Assembly: GCA_018267955.1 (NCBI GenBank)
Contig: JAFDXL010000002.1
Location: forward strand, 493,434 to 557,433
Direction of reading: 5' to 3'
DNA length: 64,000 nt
Source of the DNA: Bacteroidota bacterium
GTDB taxonomy: Bacteria; Bacteroidota; Bacteroidia; Chitinophagales; Chitinophagaceae
The notes under the pieces are model-generated. The model was not told the origin of the DNA, searched no databases, and saw only the letters and a list, made by a program, of their open reading frames with translations. A program made the translations under genes and the position numbers. Within the stretch, counting starts at the first letter, position 1. Each line of letters starts with the position of its first letter. Below, piece by piece: positions 23,812-32,740 of the stretch.

Positions 23812-26800
23812 TTAACTGCAACCTGTGGTAGTACCACAGTTAGGGCACATATAGCAAGTACCGTTGCGCAGGGTAATGTTACCGCAGTTGCGGCATACGG
23901 GTGCATCTGCACTGGTACCCATCATCTTCTTCACATCTGCAGAGTTTTGCATCGCCGCTACTGGCTTAGGAGCCACATTTACATTCTTTTGTTTTTGTAC
24001 CTGTGGGGCAGGGGCTGTTACGCGTACCTGCGATAATTCCTGTTGAGCAGCTGTTTCATCCTCTGCCTGTTGCTGCATTTTTTCAGGATCCTGAACATGC
24101 ACCAGGTCGCTGCGATCCAGGTATTCATAAGCCAGCAGGCGGAATACGAAGTCGAGTACTGATGTAGCTGATTTGATATTCGGGTGATCTACGATACCTG
24201 CTGGTTCAAAGCGGGTAAATGTAAACTTATCAACAAACTCATCCAGCGGCACACCATATTGCAGGCCTATAGATACTGCTATGGCAAAGCTGTTCATCAG
24301 GCTACGCATAGTAGCACCTTCTTTGGCCATATCCAGGAATATTTCACCCAGTGTACCATCGCCGTATTCACCGGTACGTACGAAGAGTGGCTGGCCGCCT
24401 ACTTTTGCTTTGATGGTATAACCACGGCGTTTTGCAGGTAACTGTTTACGCTCTACTATACGGCTCAGTTCGCGTTTCAACTGCGTATCAGGGCTTGCCT
24501 GTACACGCTTGTTCACTTCTTCCAGCAGTTCGTCTATGGTCAGTGCACCCATATCTACTATAGTGCTTGGCTCTTCTGCTTCTTCTTTTGTTTCTTCTTT
24601 TTTCTTTTTATCGCTCTTGTTGCTCAGTGGCTGGCTCAGTTTAGATCCATCGCGGTACAATGCACAAGCTTTGATGCCCAGTTGCCAGCTCAGCATATAG
24701 CAGTCTTTGATCTCGTCTACAGTAGCTTCGTTTGGCAGGTTGATGGTCTTAGAAATAGCGCCGCTGATGAATGGCTGTGTAGCGCCCATCATACGGATGT
24801 GGCCGTGAGCATGGATGTAGCGTTCGCCTTTCTTACCGCACTTGTTAGCGCAGTCGAACACCGGTAAGTGTTCTGCTTTCAGATACGGAGCGCCTTCTAT
24901 CATCATAGTACCACATACATAGTCGTTAGCGGCATCTATTTGTTCGTCAGTGAAACCAAGAGATTCCAGCAGGTTGAAGTCAGGCGCGAAATATTGTTCC
25001 GGTGTGAAGCCCAGGCGTTTCAGGCATTCTTCGCCCAGTGTATAAGCGTTGAATACAAAGCCTATTTCAAATGCGCTTTCTACAGCAGCATCCAGTTTTT
25101 TCAGTTCTTCTGCTATAAATCCTTTTTCACTCAGTGTCTCGTGATTGATATAAGGAGCGCCTGCAAATGTTGCATGGCCTTTAGCATATTTTACGATCGC
25201 ATCAACTTCTTCCGGTTTGTAACCCAGTTTCTTCAATGCGGTTGGTATAGACTGGTTGATGATCTTGAAATAACCACCACCGGAAAGTTTCTTGAATTTA
25301 ACCAGTGCAAAGTCAGGCTCGATACCGGTAGTATCGCAATCCATTACCAGGCCTATGGTACCAGTAGGTGCAATAACGGTAGCCTGTGCATTGCGATAGC
25401 CATGTTTTTCACCCATTTGTACTGCATCGTCCCATGCTTTGGTAGCAGCCTTCAGCATATAGTCAGGGCAATATTTTGCATTGATGCCCATTGGCTTTGT
25501 TTCCAGGCCTTCGTAAGCATCGGCAGCATCGTATGCAGCAGCACGGTGGTTGCGCATTACACGCAGCATGTGCTTTTTATTTTCTTCGTAGCGTGGGAAG
25601 GCACCCAGTGCAGCTGCCATCTCTGCAGATGTTTTGTAGGCAACACCGTTCATAATAGCGGTGATAGCGCCTGCAATAGCGCGGGCTTCTTCACTGTCGT
25701 AAGCAATGCCGCTCACCATCAGCATAGAACCGAGGTTAGCATATCCAAGGCCCAGTGTACGGTAATCGTAGCTCAGTTGCGCTACTTCCGGAGAAGGGAA
25801 CTGCGCCATTAGTACAGATACTTCCAGTACTACTGTCCACAGGCGAACCATATATTCAAAACCTGCCACATCAAATGTGGTAGTGTCTTCGTTGAAGAAA
25901 CGACGTAGGTTCAGGGATGCCAGGTTACATGCTGTGTTGTCCAGGAACATGTATTCAGAGCATGGGTTGGATGCACGGATCGGGCCACCTTCAGGGCAGG
26001 TATGCCATTCGTTGATGGTGGTATCGTATTGTGTACCCGGATCTGCACAACGCCATGCAGCGTAAGCTATTTTATCCCACAGGGCATTAGATGAGATGGT
26101 CTTCATCGTTTTGCCGGTGCTGCGTGCGGTCATTTCCCAATCTTCGTTATTAGCCAGGCGGCGGAAGAATTCGTTAGGGATACGAACGGAGTTATTAGAG
26201 TTTTGGCCGGAAACGGTGCGATAGGCTTCCCCTTCGTAGTCAGATGCATAGCCTGCTGCGATCAGGGCAGCAACTTTCTTTTCTTCTTCTACCTTCCAGT
26301 CAATGAATTCTGTGATCTCAGGATGATCCAGGTCGAGGCACACCATTTTAGCGGCACGACGTGTTGTACCACCGCTTTTTATAGCGCCTGCAGCACGGTC
26401 ACCTATTTTCAGGAAGCTCATCAGACCGCTGGATGTACCACCACCACTCAGTTTTTCGCCTTCTGCACGGATGCTGGAGAAGTTGGTACCTACACCGGAA
26501 CCGTATTTGAAGATACGTGCCTCACGCACCCACAGATCCATGATACCACCTTCGTTCACCAGGTCGTCATCTACACTTAATATAAAGCAGGCGTGCGGCT
26601 GAGGGCGCTCATAAGCATTTTTAGAACGCTCCAGGTTGCCGGTAACAGGATCTACATAATAGTGGCCCTGTGCCTTACCATCAATGCCATAGCTGTTATA
26701 AAGGCCGGTATTGAACCATTGCGGAGAGTTTGGAGCGCAGCTTTGTTGCAATATGCTATATACAAGCTCATCATAAAATACCTGTGCATCCTGCTCAGAT

Positions 26801-27129
26801 GCAAAATAGCCATATTTAAAGCCCCATGTACGCCAGCAATCTGCCAGGCGGTGCGCTACCTGTTTAATAGAGGTTTCCCTGCCCAGGCTGCCGTCTGCCT
26901 GCGGAACACCTGCTTTACGGAAATACTTTTGCGCTAATATATCCGTAGCTATCTGCGACCAATGTTTCGGAACTTCCACATCGGTCATCTCAAATACTTT
27001 TTCACCGTTTGGGTTACGGATCACCGAGGTACGGTAATCGTACTCAAACATATCAAATGCACTAACGCCGTCATGCGTATAGTGACGCTGAAACTGGAGG
27101 CCGGCTCCCTTCTGTTGTTTCGCAGCCAT
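23812..27129 (-). CDS. nrdJ: Class II (B12-dependent) ribonucleotide reductase
   Basis: This 1105-residue enzyme reduces ribonucleotides to deoxyribonucleotides using adenosylcobalamin, so it does not need oxygen. Landmarks: PNSPQWFNTG and the nucleotide region KYGSGVGTNFSSIR; the catalytic finger loop with Asn-Pro-Cys-Ser-Glu (NPCSEYMFLDNTACNLAS); the APTGTIGLVMDCDTTGIEP loop; and a long C-terminal extension ending in a zinc ribbon (CRNCG...CYMCPNCG) typical of NrdJ. The same extension holds the RRGYTIKAKVGGQPLFVRTGEY domain. No nrdA/B partner is adjacent. Two DnaA-box repeats lie 88-134 bp upstream. Confidence 0.96.
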   Translation of the reverse strand: MAAKQQKGAGLQFQRHYTHDGVSAFDMFEYDYRTSVIRNPNGEKVFEMTDVEVPKHWSQIATDILAQKYFRKAGVPQADGSLGRETSIKQVAHRLADCWRTWGFKYGYFASEQDAQVFYDELVYSILQQSCAPNSPQWFNTGLYNSYGIDGKAQGHYYVDPVTGNLERSKNAYERPQPHACFILSVDDDLVNEGGIMDLWVREARIFKYGSGVGTNFSSIRAEGEKLSGGGTSSGLMSFLKIGDRAAGAIKSGGTTRRAAKMVCLDLDHPEITEFIDWKVEEEKKVAALIAAGYASDYEGEAYRTVSGQNSNNSVRIPNEFFRRLANNEDWEMTARSTGKTMKTISSNALWDKIAYAAWRCADPGTQYDTTINEWHTCPEGGPIRASNPCSEYMFLDNTACNLASLNLRRFFNEDTTTFDVAGFEYMVRLWTVVLEVSVLMAQFPSPEVAQLSYDYRTLGLGYANLGSMLMVSGIAYDSEEARAIAGAITAIMNGVAYKTSAEMAAALGAFPRYEENKKHMLRVMRNHRAAAYDAADAYEGLETKPMGINAKYCPDYMLKAATKAWDDAVQMGEKHGYRNAQATVIAPTGTIGLVMDCDTTGIEPDFALVKFKKLSGGGYFKIINQSIPTALKKLGYKPEEVDAIVKYAKGHATFAGAPYINHETLSEKGFIAEELKKLDAAVESAFEIGFVFNAYTLGEECLKRLGFTPEQYFAPDFNLLESLGFTDEQIDAANDYVCGTMMIEGAPYLKAEHLPVFDCANKCGKKGERYIHAHGHIRMMGATQPFISGAISKTINLPNEATVDEIKDCYMLSWQLGIKACALYRDGSKLSQPLSNKSDKKKKEETKEEAEEPSTIVDMGALTIDELLEEVNKRVQASPDTQLKRELSRIVERKQLPAKRRGYTIKAKVGGQPLFVRTGEYGDGTLGEIFLDMAKEGATMRSLMNSFAIAVSIGLQYGVPLDEFVDKFTFTRFEPAGIVDHPNIKSATSVLDFVFRLLAYEYLDRSDLVHVQDPEKMQQQAEDETAAQQELSQVRVTAPAPQVQKQKNVNVAPKPVAAMQNSADVKKMMGTSADAPVCRNCGNITLRNGTCYMCPNCGTTTGCS

Positions 27130-27216
27130 GGGTAATAAATTATGTTTGTTAAAGATTATTTAAATCGAAAGTTGGAATAGCGAAAATATCTAAAAGACTA
27201 TTCAGCGGGAAAAGAA

Positions 27217-27263
27217 GTAATCAACCCTTTGTGGATAACCCGTAATCAACATTTTGTGGATAA
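27217..27263 (-). promoter_or_regulatory. Two tandem 22-bp repeats, each with a consensus DnaA box
   Basis: Bases 27217-27238 and 27242-27263 are identical except at two positions and start 25 bp apart. Each contains TGTGGATAA, which on the minus (nrdJ-sense) strand is TTATCCACA, the perfect DnaA-box consensus. Each also has GTTGATTAC next to it. They lie upstream of nrdJ. Direct control of nrdJ by DnaA is inferred, as known for nrdAB in E. coli. Confidence 0.75.
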
Positions 27264-27427
27264 AGTTACGAAATTTTCAGGACTCTTTACCATAGCCGCT
27301 TTCGGGTGCTTTTCCTCATCCAACGCGCATTTTAGGGAATTTACCAGCTTGATTTTTACAAATATTTTCCCTATTAAATAAAGAGAATGACCAGATAGTT
27401 ACCTCCGCAATTATTTAATATATAAAT

Positions 27428-27461
27428 AAAAAAACAGCCGGCTTATCAAGGCCGGCTGTTT
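27428..27461 (-). terminator. Terminator of the 828-residue T9SS gene
   Basis: The 11-bp stem AAACAGCCGGC / GCCGGCTGTTT (loop TTATCAAG) is followed on the minus strand by TTTTTTATTTA. Confidence 0.9.
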
Positions 27462-27481
27462 ATGTCAATAAATATTAAAAA

Positions 27482-29968
27482 TTACTCAATCACCAACTTC
27501 TGCATCGCTTTTTCTCCATTGCTTTGCAGCTCTACAAAATACACACCGCGGGCCATTTTGCTCATATCTATTTCTTTATCAAACTGGCCGGCTTTATGGT
27601 CATACTCCATTTGCATCACATGCTGCCCGGTAACATTGGTAATGGTAACAGCTACCTTACCTGTCGCGCTGCTGCTATTAAACTGCAGGTGGAACTTGCC
27701 AGTTGTAGGATTAGGGAACATATTAAAGTTGGATATGCCTTCTACCTCGCCTACATGGGCAGGGAAAGGTTTGTGATGGAACACTACCATATAATCCTGC
27801 GTTTCGCCGGATTGGTAGGCGCCACAGCCCAGGTCAGATGCATCATTAGGAGCCATGTTGCTGTTCATAACTACACGCATACCTGTGGGTACTTCTGTAA
27901 TCACAATCGGTGGTACAGTAAAGGTATCTGCCAGCGTAAAGTTGGATATACTGGTATAACCGGTGTACACCCTTTCGTATGGCACATCATACTGTTTATT
28001 ATTATTGAAATCCATAAATATGGTCACCTTCACATCACCATGTACATCTGTTCTCTGGGTTTCAAAAACACTGATCTTGTACGTGCTGTCGATGTACATA
28101 TCAATCGCATTGTCATCGGTATGATCTGTGCGTTTTTTAGTAGCCTGCGGATTATCCAGGTGAGGGCCGCCCAGGTTGATAACATAGTCGCCTACGCTAA
28201 AACCACCTACATCGGTGCTATCCTTATCATCGCCAACAGCCTGGCTATAACAATAGCATTTATAACCATCCTTGCTTCTTACAAGCTGTTCTTTGGTATA
28301 GGTAGTATCAGCATTGCCACGGGGGCATATTTGCCTAACCCTATAGAAAAATTGCTGGCCGCCATATATGTTTTGCAATAAGTCTTTGTTAGTGCTGCCT
28401 GCTACATTGTACCATACAATATCATCGGCTGATATTTGCCAGGTGCGCACCAGTTCTGAGCGATATTTCTCATAAGTCGTATCAATTGTCAGGTAATCGT
28501 ACCCTTTACACATCAGGGAATCTGATACTTTCACATCGCCGGGGTTAGCGGCATCCTTACATGGTTCATATCGTATATCTACAAGATAATCCTCCACTTC
28601 GCCTTCCCCGGTAACGCTTCCGCAGGAATCCAGATTGCCGGTACCCATAATCACCCGCATACCGGTCATGCCTATTTCCGCGTTGTGCGGTACTGTAAAC
28701 GTTACCTTCTCTGTATTCGGTACGGTAGAAACGGCAGTAATGGAAGTTTTCATCACTTTCTCTGCAGATTCAAATATGCCATTACGATTATAGTCTATGT
28801 AAGCCGCCACATTAGTCTTTGCCGGCATGGCAGAGCTGGAGGTTATTTCTGATACGGAAAGGCTAAAGCTGCTATCCCTGTATATAGGCACAGGAGCTAC
28901 CGTGTACTGGAAGGTAGAATATGTTTTGCTGGCCGTATTATTGTTTAATGGTGGTGTAGCGATACCGTTATTCAGTATAGCTACATCTTCAGGCAACCTG
29001 TTCATAGTAACATTTCCTATATCAAGCCCCGCAGCGGTGGAATTTGCATTATCGCAATAGCAGTAGTAAAACGGAGCAATATCCACTTTTTTTGCAGGCG
29101 TAGTATAGGAAAGTCCTGTAGCGGTACAGGTAATAATGCATCTGTACATTCTTGCTGCAGTAATAACATCGGTAATGTCTCCATACGAACCAACATGGCT
29201 CGGATGGTTCACCCAGCTGTTACCGTTATTATCAGAGTACTGCCATTTATAAGTTGCATTGGCATAGAATGTGGCCGGACTTATAGAAAACTTTTTATTA
29301 GGACAAACCGGGGACAATGCATTTACAAGAGATTTAGGGGTATCGGTACAGGGGTAGCCTGCAAAAAAATCGAAACCAAACTGATAGGAATATCTTCTGC
29401 CGTTTGCGGAAGTACTTGTAGAAGGACTGCTGTATAAGTGTGTATTACCTGTATAAACAGAAGATTTCACGGGCGTACCACCCGCAAATACAGGAAAGCC
29501 TGCCGAACCACTTGGAATTGCAACATCAATAACCAGTGGCTGAGACAGATCTACATATACAGGATTGTCAAGGGTTATCTTAAACCATGATCCGCCTGCG
29601 ATGCTTGGCAGATTATAAGTATTGGAATAACAGGGCGTTAACCCTGAAACGTATGCTGTCGGACTGGTAACAGAAGTATTACCAATGGATATCTTCATAT
29701 TGTTGAATACGGTGCCTGAGGTACTGTAGCCGGTATAACACCTGAAATAAATATCCGTTATGAACCCCGGAGATGTAGGTACGGAGGGAGAAAAATCACC
29801 GGGAAAATAAAAGAACTGTGATCTGTAATTTGGAAAAAGACTTACACCAAACGGTATATAGTTACCGCCGGTAGCATTATTTGTGTATGTATATTGCGGT
29901 AACTGGGCATGCGTAACCCCCATCAATACCAGGAACAAGCATAAAAAGCTTAGAGTAAATTTTTTCAT
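27482..29968 (-). CDS. Large T9SS-secreted protein with GEVED domains
   Basis: This 828-residue exported protein has a signal peptide (1-21, ending THA), an N-terminal beta domain with a TSP-like or jelly-roll strand pattern, and an Ig-like region with CPNKKFSISP and KWQYSDNNGNSW. Two GEVED-type domains follow, with EGEVEDYLVDI and SGETQDYMVVF endings and DYNRNGIFE/DFNNNKQYD acidic loops. The final ~75 residues are a T9SS type A sorting domain (NFMFPNPTTGKFHLQFN...GVYFVELQS). The protein is therefore exported across the outer membrane and anchored or released. It is a close paralog of the genes at 60751-64000. The ligand is unknown. Confidence 0.85.
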   Translation of the reverse strand: MKKFTLSFLCLFLVLMGVTHAQLPQYTYTNNATGGNYIPFGVSLFPNYRSQFFYFPGDFSPSVPTSPGFITDIYFRCYTGYSTSGTVFNNMKISIGNTSVTSPTAYVSGLTPCYSNTYNLPSIAGGSWFKITLDNPVYVDLSQPLVIDVAIPSGSAGFPVFAGGTPVKSSVYTGNTHLYSSPSTSTSANGRRYSYQFGFDFFAGYPCTDTPKSLVNALSPVCPNKKFSISPATFYANATYKWQYSDNNGNSWVNHPSHVGSYGDITDVITAARMYRCIITCTATGLSYTTPAKKVDIAPFYYCYCDNANSTAAGLDIGNVTMNRLPEDVAILNNGIATPPLNNNTASKTYSTFQYTVAPVPIYRDSSFSLSVSEITSSSAMPAKTNVAAYIDYNRNGIFESAEKVMKTSITAVSTVPNTEKVTFTVPHNAEIGMTGMRVIMGTGNLDSCGSVTGEGEVEDYLVDIRYEPCKDAANPGDVKVSDSLMCKGYDYLTIDTTYEKYRSELVRTWQISADDIVWYNVAGSTNKDLLQNIYGGQQFFYRVRQICPRGNADTTYTKEQLVRSKDGYKCYCYSQAVGDDKDSTDVGGFSVGDYVINLGGPHLDNPQATKKRTDHTDDNAIDMYIDSTYKISVFETQRTDVHGDVKVTIFMDFNNNKQYDVPYERVYTGYTSISNFTLADTFTVPPIVITEVPTGMRVVMNSNMAPNDASDLGCGAYQSGETQDYMVVFHHKPFPAHVGEVEGISNFNMFPNPTTGKFHLQFNSSSATGKVAVTITNVTGQHVMQMEYDHKAGQFDKEIDMSKMARGVYFVELQSNGEKAMQKLVIE

Positions 29969-30173
29969 AAGTCAGATATAGAATTACAACGGTTGTACTT
30001 ATTATGTCATATCTAATTTATTAAAAAACTGAAATATTAAAGGATTAAATATCAATTAAAACACCTGCTTTACCCGGATGTTTAATTGCCGGTTAAATTA
30101 ATTAATCAACGATGTCTGGTTCGTTAAAGAATTCTGAGAATTTGCGCTATTTTTATGGCTCAAAAATCAAACT

Positions 30174-30554
30174 ATGCAATTTCCGGACAACCTCAGGTAT
30201 ACTAAAGACCACGAATGGATCTCAATGAACGGCGATGAAGCTACTGTAGGCATCACCGAATTTGCTCAGCGCGAACTGGGCGATATCGTATTCGTTGACA
30301 TCAATACTGTAGGCAAATCATTGTCGGCTAACGAGATATTTGGTACCGTAGAAGCTGTAAAAACAGTATCTGACCTGTATCTGCCGGTTGCAGGATCCAT
30401 CAGCGAAGTAAATGGCGACCTGGAAGGCAGCCCTGAATCTGTAAATACAGATCCTTATGGCAAGGGTTGGATGATAAAAATGAAAGTAAACAATCCTGCA
30501 GATGTAGATGCGCTGCTGGACGCCGCAGCATATAAAGCGCTTATCGGCGAATAA
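30174..30554 (+). CDS. gcvH: Glycine cleavage system H protein
   Basis: This 126-residue lipoyl carrier shuttles the aminomethyl group between the P, T and L proteins of glycine cleavage. The lipoylated lysine is Lys63 in GTVEAVKTVSDLY. Start and length are typical (YTKDHEWISM near the N-terminus). The stop TAA shares its last base with the ATG of the next gene, so it is coupled to a VanZ-like gene, an unrelated membrane protein. The other gcv genes are not in the window. Confidence 0.96.
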   Translation: MQFPDNLRYTKDHEWISMNGDEATVGITEFAQRELGDIVFVDINTVGKSLSANEIFGTVEAVKTVSDLYLPVAGSISEVNGDLEGSPESVNTDPYGKGWMIKMKVNNPADVDALLDAAAYKALIGE

Positions 30555-30949
30555 TGACCGGTTTTTTCAAAAATAATTCACATCATACAAAACGGGCAAG
30601 GATCCTGGCAATGCTATGGACCTTGCTCATTTTATTTTTATGCTTCCTGCCGGGCAAAGACCTGCCGGAAGTAAATGTGCCTCTTATCGATAAATGGGCG
30701 CATGTTATATTGTTTGGTGTATTTACATTCCTTTGGCACGGCACCGTACCTACACGCAGCTACAGCTATAAAATCATACTGCTGGCTGCTGCTGTATTTC
30801 TCGGCGGACTGGTAGAATATGTGCAAGGGCACTATGTGCCCCAACGCTCGCAGGATATGATGGACGTACTAGCCGACAGTATAGGTGGCATCCTGGGTAT
30901 CATCATATATACGGCAATATACGCGCGGGTGAACCGTACTGTAAAATAG
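30554..30949 (+). CDS. VanZ-like membrane protein
   Basis: This 131-residue protein has about four hydrophobic segments and the VanZ-family spacing of charged residues: LPGKDLPEV, DKWAHVILFGVFTFLW, GLVEYVQGHYVPQRSQDMMDVLADSIGGILG. The acidic E-Y-x-Q and R-x-x-D-x-x-D pairs are the family hallmark. VanZ gives low-level teicoplanin resistance in enterococci, but most family members have no known role. It overlaps gcvH by one base (TAATG). Confidence 0.82.
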   Translation: MTGFFKNNSHHTKRARILAMLWTLLILFLCFLPGKDLPEVNVPLIDKWAHVILFGVFTFLWHGTVPTRSYSYKIILLAAAVFLGGLVEYVQGHYVPQRSQDMMDVLADSIGGILGIIIYTAIYARVNRTVK

Positions 30950-31019
30950 CTGAGCTTTTATTGCAGGCAAGGCATCAGCAGATTGCTTATTTTAGCACCG
31001 TTTTTATACTAATTAACCG

Positions 31020-32042
31020 ATGATCTATAGAAGCAAAGCTCCGTTACGCTTAGGCCTTGCCGGTGGTGGAACCGACGTAAGCCCTTATTGCGATATTTAC
31101 GGAGGCGCTATCCTCAATGCAACCATTTCTCTCTATGCATACGCAAGTATAGAGCCACTGCATATTCCTGAAATTATCCTGGAAGCGCGCGACAGAGACG
31201 AGATTACCACCTGCGCGATGACAGAAGAACTGGAAATTGATGGTGAATTAACCCTTGCCAAGGGTGCTTATAATCATATTGTAAAGAAATTCGGGCCGGT
31301 ACCTTCCGGCTTCAGGCTCACCACTTTTGTTGATGCTCCTGCAGGCTCGGGCCTGGGCAGTTCTTCTACCCTTATGGTGGCCATACTAGGTGCCTTTGCA
31401 GAATGGATGCGACTACCACTGGGCGAGTATGATATTGCCCAGATGGCATATGATATAGAGCGCATTGACCTGGCGATGGCCGGCGGAAAGCAGGACCAAT
31501 ACGCAGCTACATTTGGCGGTGTAAACTTTATGGAGTTTTATGCCGATAATCGCGTGATTGTAAACCCGCTTCGCATCAAGCAAAAATATCTTTTCGAATT
31601 ACAAAACAACCTGCTTTTATACTTTACCTCTACAAGCCGCCTTTCTTCTACCATTATAGAAGCACAAACAAAAAATGTGAAAGAGAAAAACGAGAAATCA
31701 ATAGAGGCAATGCATCAACTAAAAGAGCAGGCAGCTATGATGAAAGAAGCTTTGCTGAAGGGTGACATCAATAATATCGGCTCTATACTGGATTACGGTT
31801 TCCGGTATAAAAAACAAATGGCACAGGGAATATCCAATACTTCGATGGATGCTATCTACGAGGAGGCGCTAGCAGCCGGCGCTACCGGAGGTAAGATCAG
31901 TGGTGCCGGAGGTGGTGGCTTCATGATGTTCTATTGCCCGGCAAACACCAGGTATAATGTGCAAAAAGCTTTGCAACAGTTTGGCGGAGAATTCAGGCAC
32001 TACCAGTTTACGGATCACGGACTATCAACCTGGAGCATATAA
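31020..32042 (+). CDS. hddA: GHMP kinase, D-glycero-D-manno-heptose 7-phosphate kinase-like
   Basis: This 340-residue sugar kinase of the GHMP family shows three motifs. The N-terminal motif 1 is SKAPLRLGLAGGGTDV; the ATP loop (motif 2) is PAGSGLGSSSTL near residue 111; motif 3 is GGKISGAGGGGFMMFYC. The sequence fits HddA, which phosphorylates D-glycero-D-manno-heptose 7-phosphate at C1 on the way to GDP-heptose. It is followed by a nucleotidyltransferase that overlaps it by one base and fits HddC, which strengthens the assignment. Fucokinase-type substrates remain possible. Confidence 0.82.
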   Translation: MIYRSKAPLRLGLAGGGTDVSPYCDIYGGAILNATISLYAYASIEPLHIPEIILEARDRDEITTCAMTEELEIDGELTLAKGAYNHIVKKFGPVPSGFRLTTFVDAPAGSGLGSSSTLMVAILGAFAEWMRLPLGEYDIAQMAYDIERIDLAMAGGKQDQYAATFGGVNFMEFYADNRVIVNPLRIKQKYLFELQNNLLLYFTSTSRLSSTIIEAQTKNVKEKNEKSIEAMHQLKEQAAMMKEALLKGDINNIGSILDYGFRYKKQMAQGISNTSMDAIYEEALAAGATGGKISGAGGGGFMMFYCPANTRYNVQKALQQFGGEFRHYQFTDHGLSTWSI

Positions 32043-32740
32043 TGGAATGTATTGTACTTGCCGGCGGACTGGGCACAAGGTTGCAAAGCGTTATAGGCTC
32101 GTATCCTAAATGCATGGCAGAGGTCAATGGTAAGCCCTTTCTTCATTACCTGTTTGACTATATAGAACAGCAAGGATGCACGCGTGTGATATTATCGCTC
32201 GGGTTTAAACATGAAGTGATACTGGAATGGCTGCGACAACAACATAGAAAATTTGAAGTAGACTATGTTGTAGAAACAGAACCATTGGGAACAGGCGGCG
32301 GCATTAGCCTGGCATTGGCCAAAGCAAAAGAGCAGGATGTACTGGTACTAAATGGAGATACTATGTTTCGGGTAGCATTGTCCCGGATGATGCAATATCA
32401 TATCGAAAAAAATGCAGGCACTACACTGGCCCTGAAACAGATGTATGATTTTGATCGTTACGGCGTAGTGCAGATGGATAAAAACGGTACTATCACTGCT
32501 TTTGAAGAAAAAAAACATTATGACAAGGGCCTTATTAACGGTGGTGTGTACATTGTAAACAAAGCAACATTGCTCTCAAAGCATTTGCCCGAAAAATATT
32601 CTTTTGAGAAAGACTATTTTGAAAAAAACGTTTTGGATGGGATGCTATTCGGTTACTTGTCTGATGCCTATTTTATAGATATCGGTATCCCGGCCGACTA
32701 TGAGCAGGCAAAAGAAGATTTTAAAAAAGACCTGGAATGA
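32042..32740 (+). CDS. hddC: Sugar-1-phosphate nucleotidyltransferase, HddC-like
   Basis: This 232-residue nucleotidyltransferase starts with the signature LAGGLGTRLQSVIGSYPKCM. It also has the metal-binding VLNGDTMF and the substrate region GVVQMDKNG...EEKKHYDKGLINGGVYIV. It activates a sugar 1-phosphate; the context with HddA suggests heptose 1-phosphate and GTP, giving GDP-D-glycero-alpha-D-manno-heptose. Start and stop overlap both neighbours (one base with hddA, four bases with the glycosyltransferase), so the three genes form one translationally coupled unit. Confidence 0.8.
   Translation: MECIVLAGGLGTRLQSVIGSYPKCMAEVNGKPFLHYLFDYIEQQGCTRVILSLGFKHEVILEWLRQQHRKFEVDYVVETEPLGTGGGISLALAKAKEQDVLVLNGDTMFRVALSRMMQYHIEKNAGTTLALKQMYDFDRYGVVQMDKNGTITAFEEKKHYDKGLINGGVYIVNKATLLSKHLPEKYSFEKDYFEKNVLDGMLFGYLSDAYFIDIGIPADYEQAKEDFKKDLE

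Larger units (their letters stand above)
27130..27481. other. 352-bp intergenic region between nrdJ and a T9SS gene
   Basis: From left to right it holds the nrdJ leader (27130-27216, AT-rich, no Shine-Dalgarno), the paired DnaA-box repeats (27217-27263), about 160 bp with no recognisable feature, and the terminator of the T9SS gene (27428-27461). No riboswitch for cobalamin is visible, and no NrdR box (ACACTATATATAGTGT-like) was found. Confidence 0.7.

Noticed and set aside
24868..25812. Plus-strand 314-residue ORF rich in Cys and Phe
   Set aside because: It lies wholly within nrdJ on the opposite strand. Its composition is that of an antisense shadow, with no domain signature.
27130..27216. 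Cobalamin riboswitch or NrdR box in the nrdJ leader
   Set aside because: No B12-box sequence or paired structure and no NrdR palindrome was found in the leader.
27130..27481. Possible chromosomal origin of replication near the two DnaA boxes
   Set aside because: Only two boxes in one orientation, no box cluster, no dnaA/dnaN neighbour, and no clear AT-rich unwinding element beside them.
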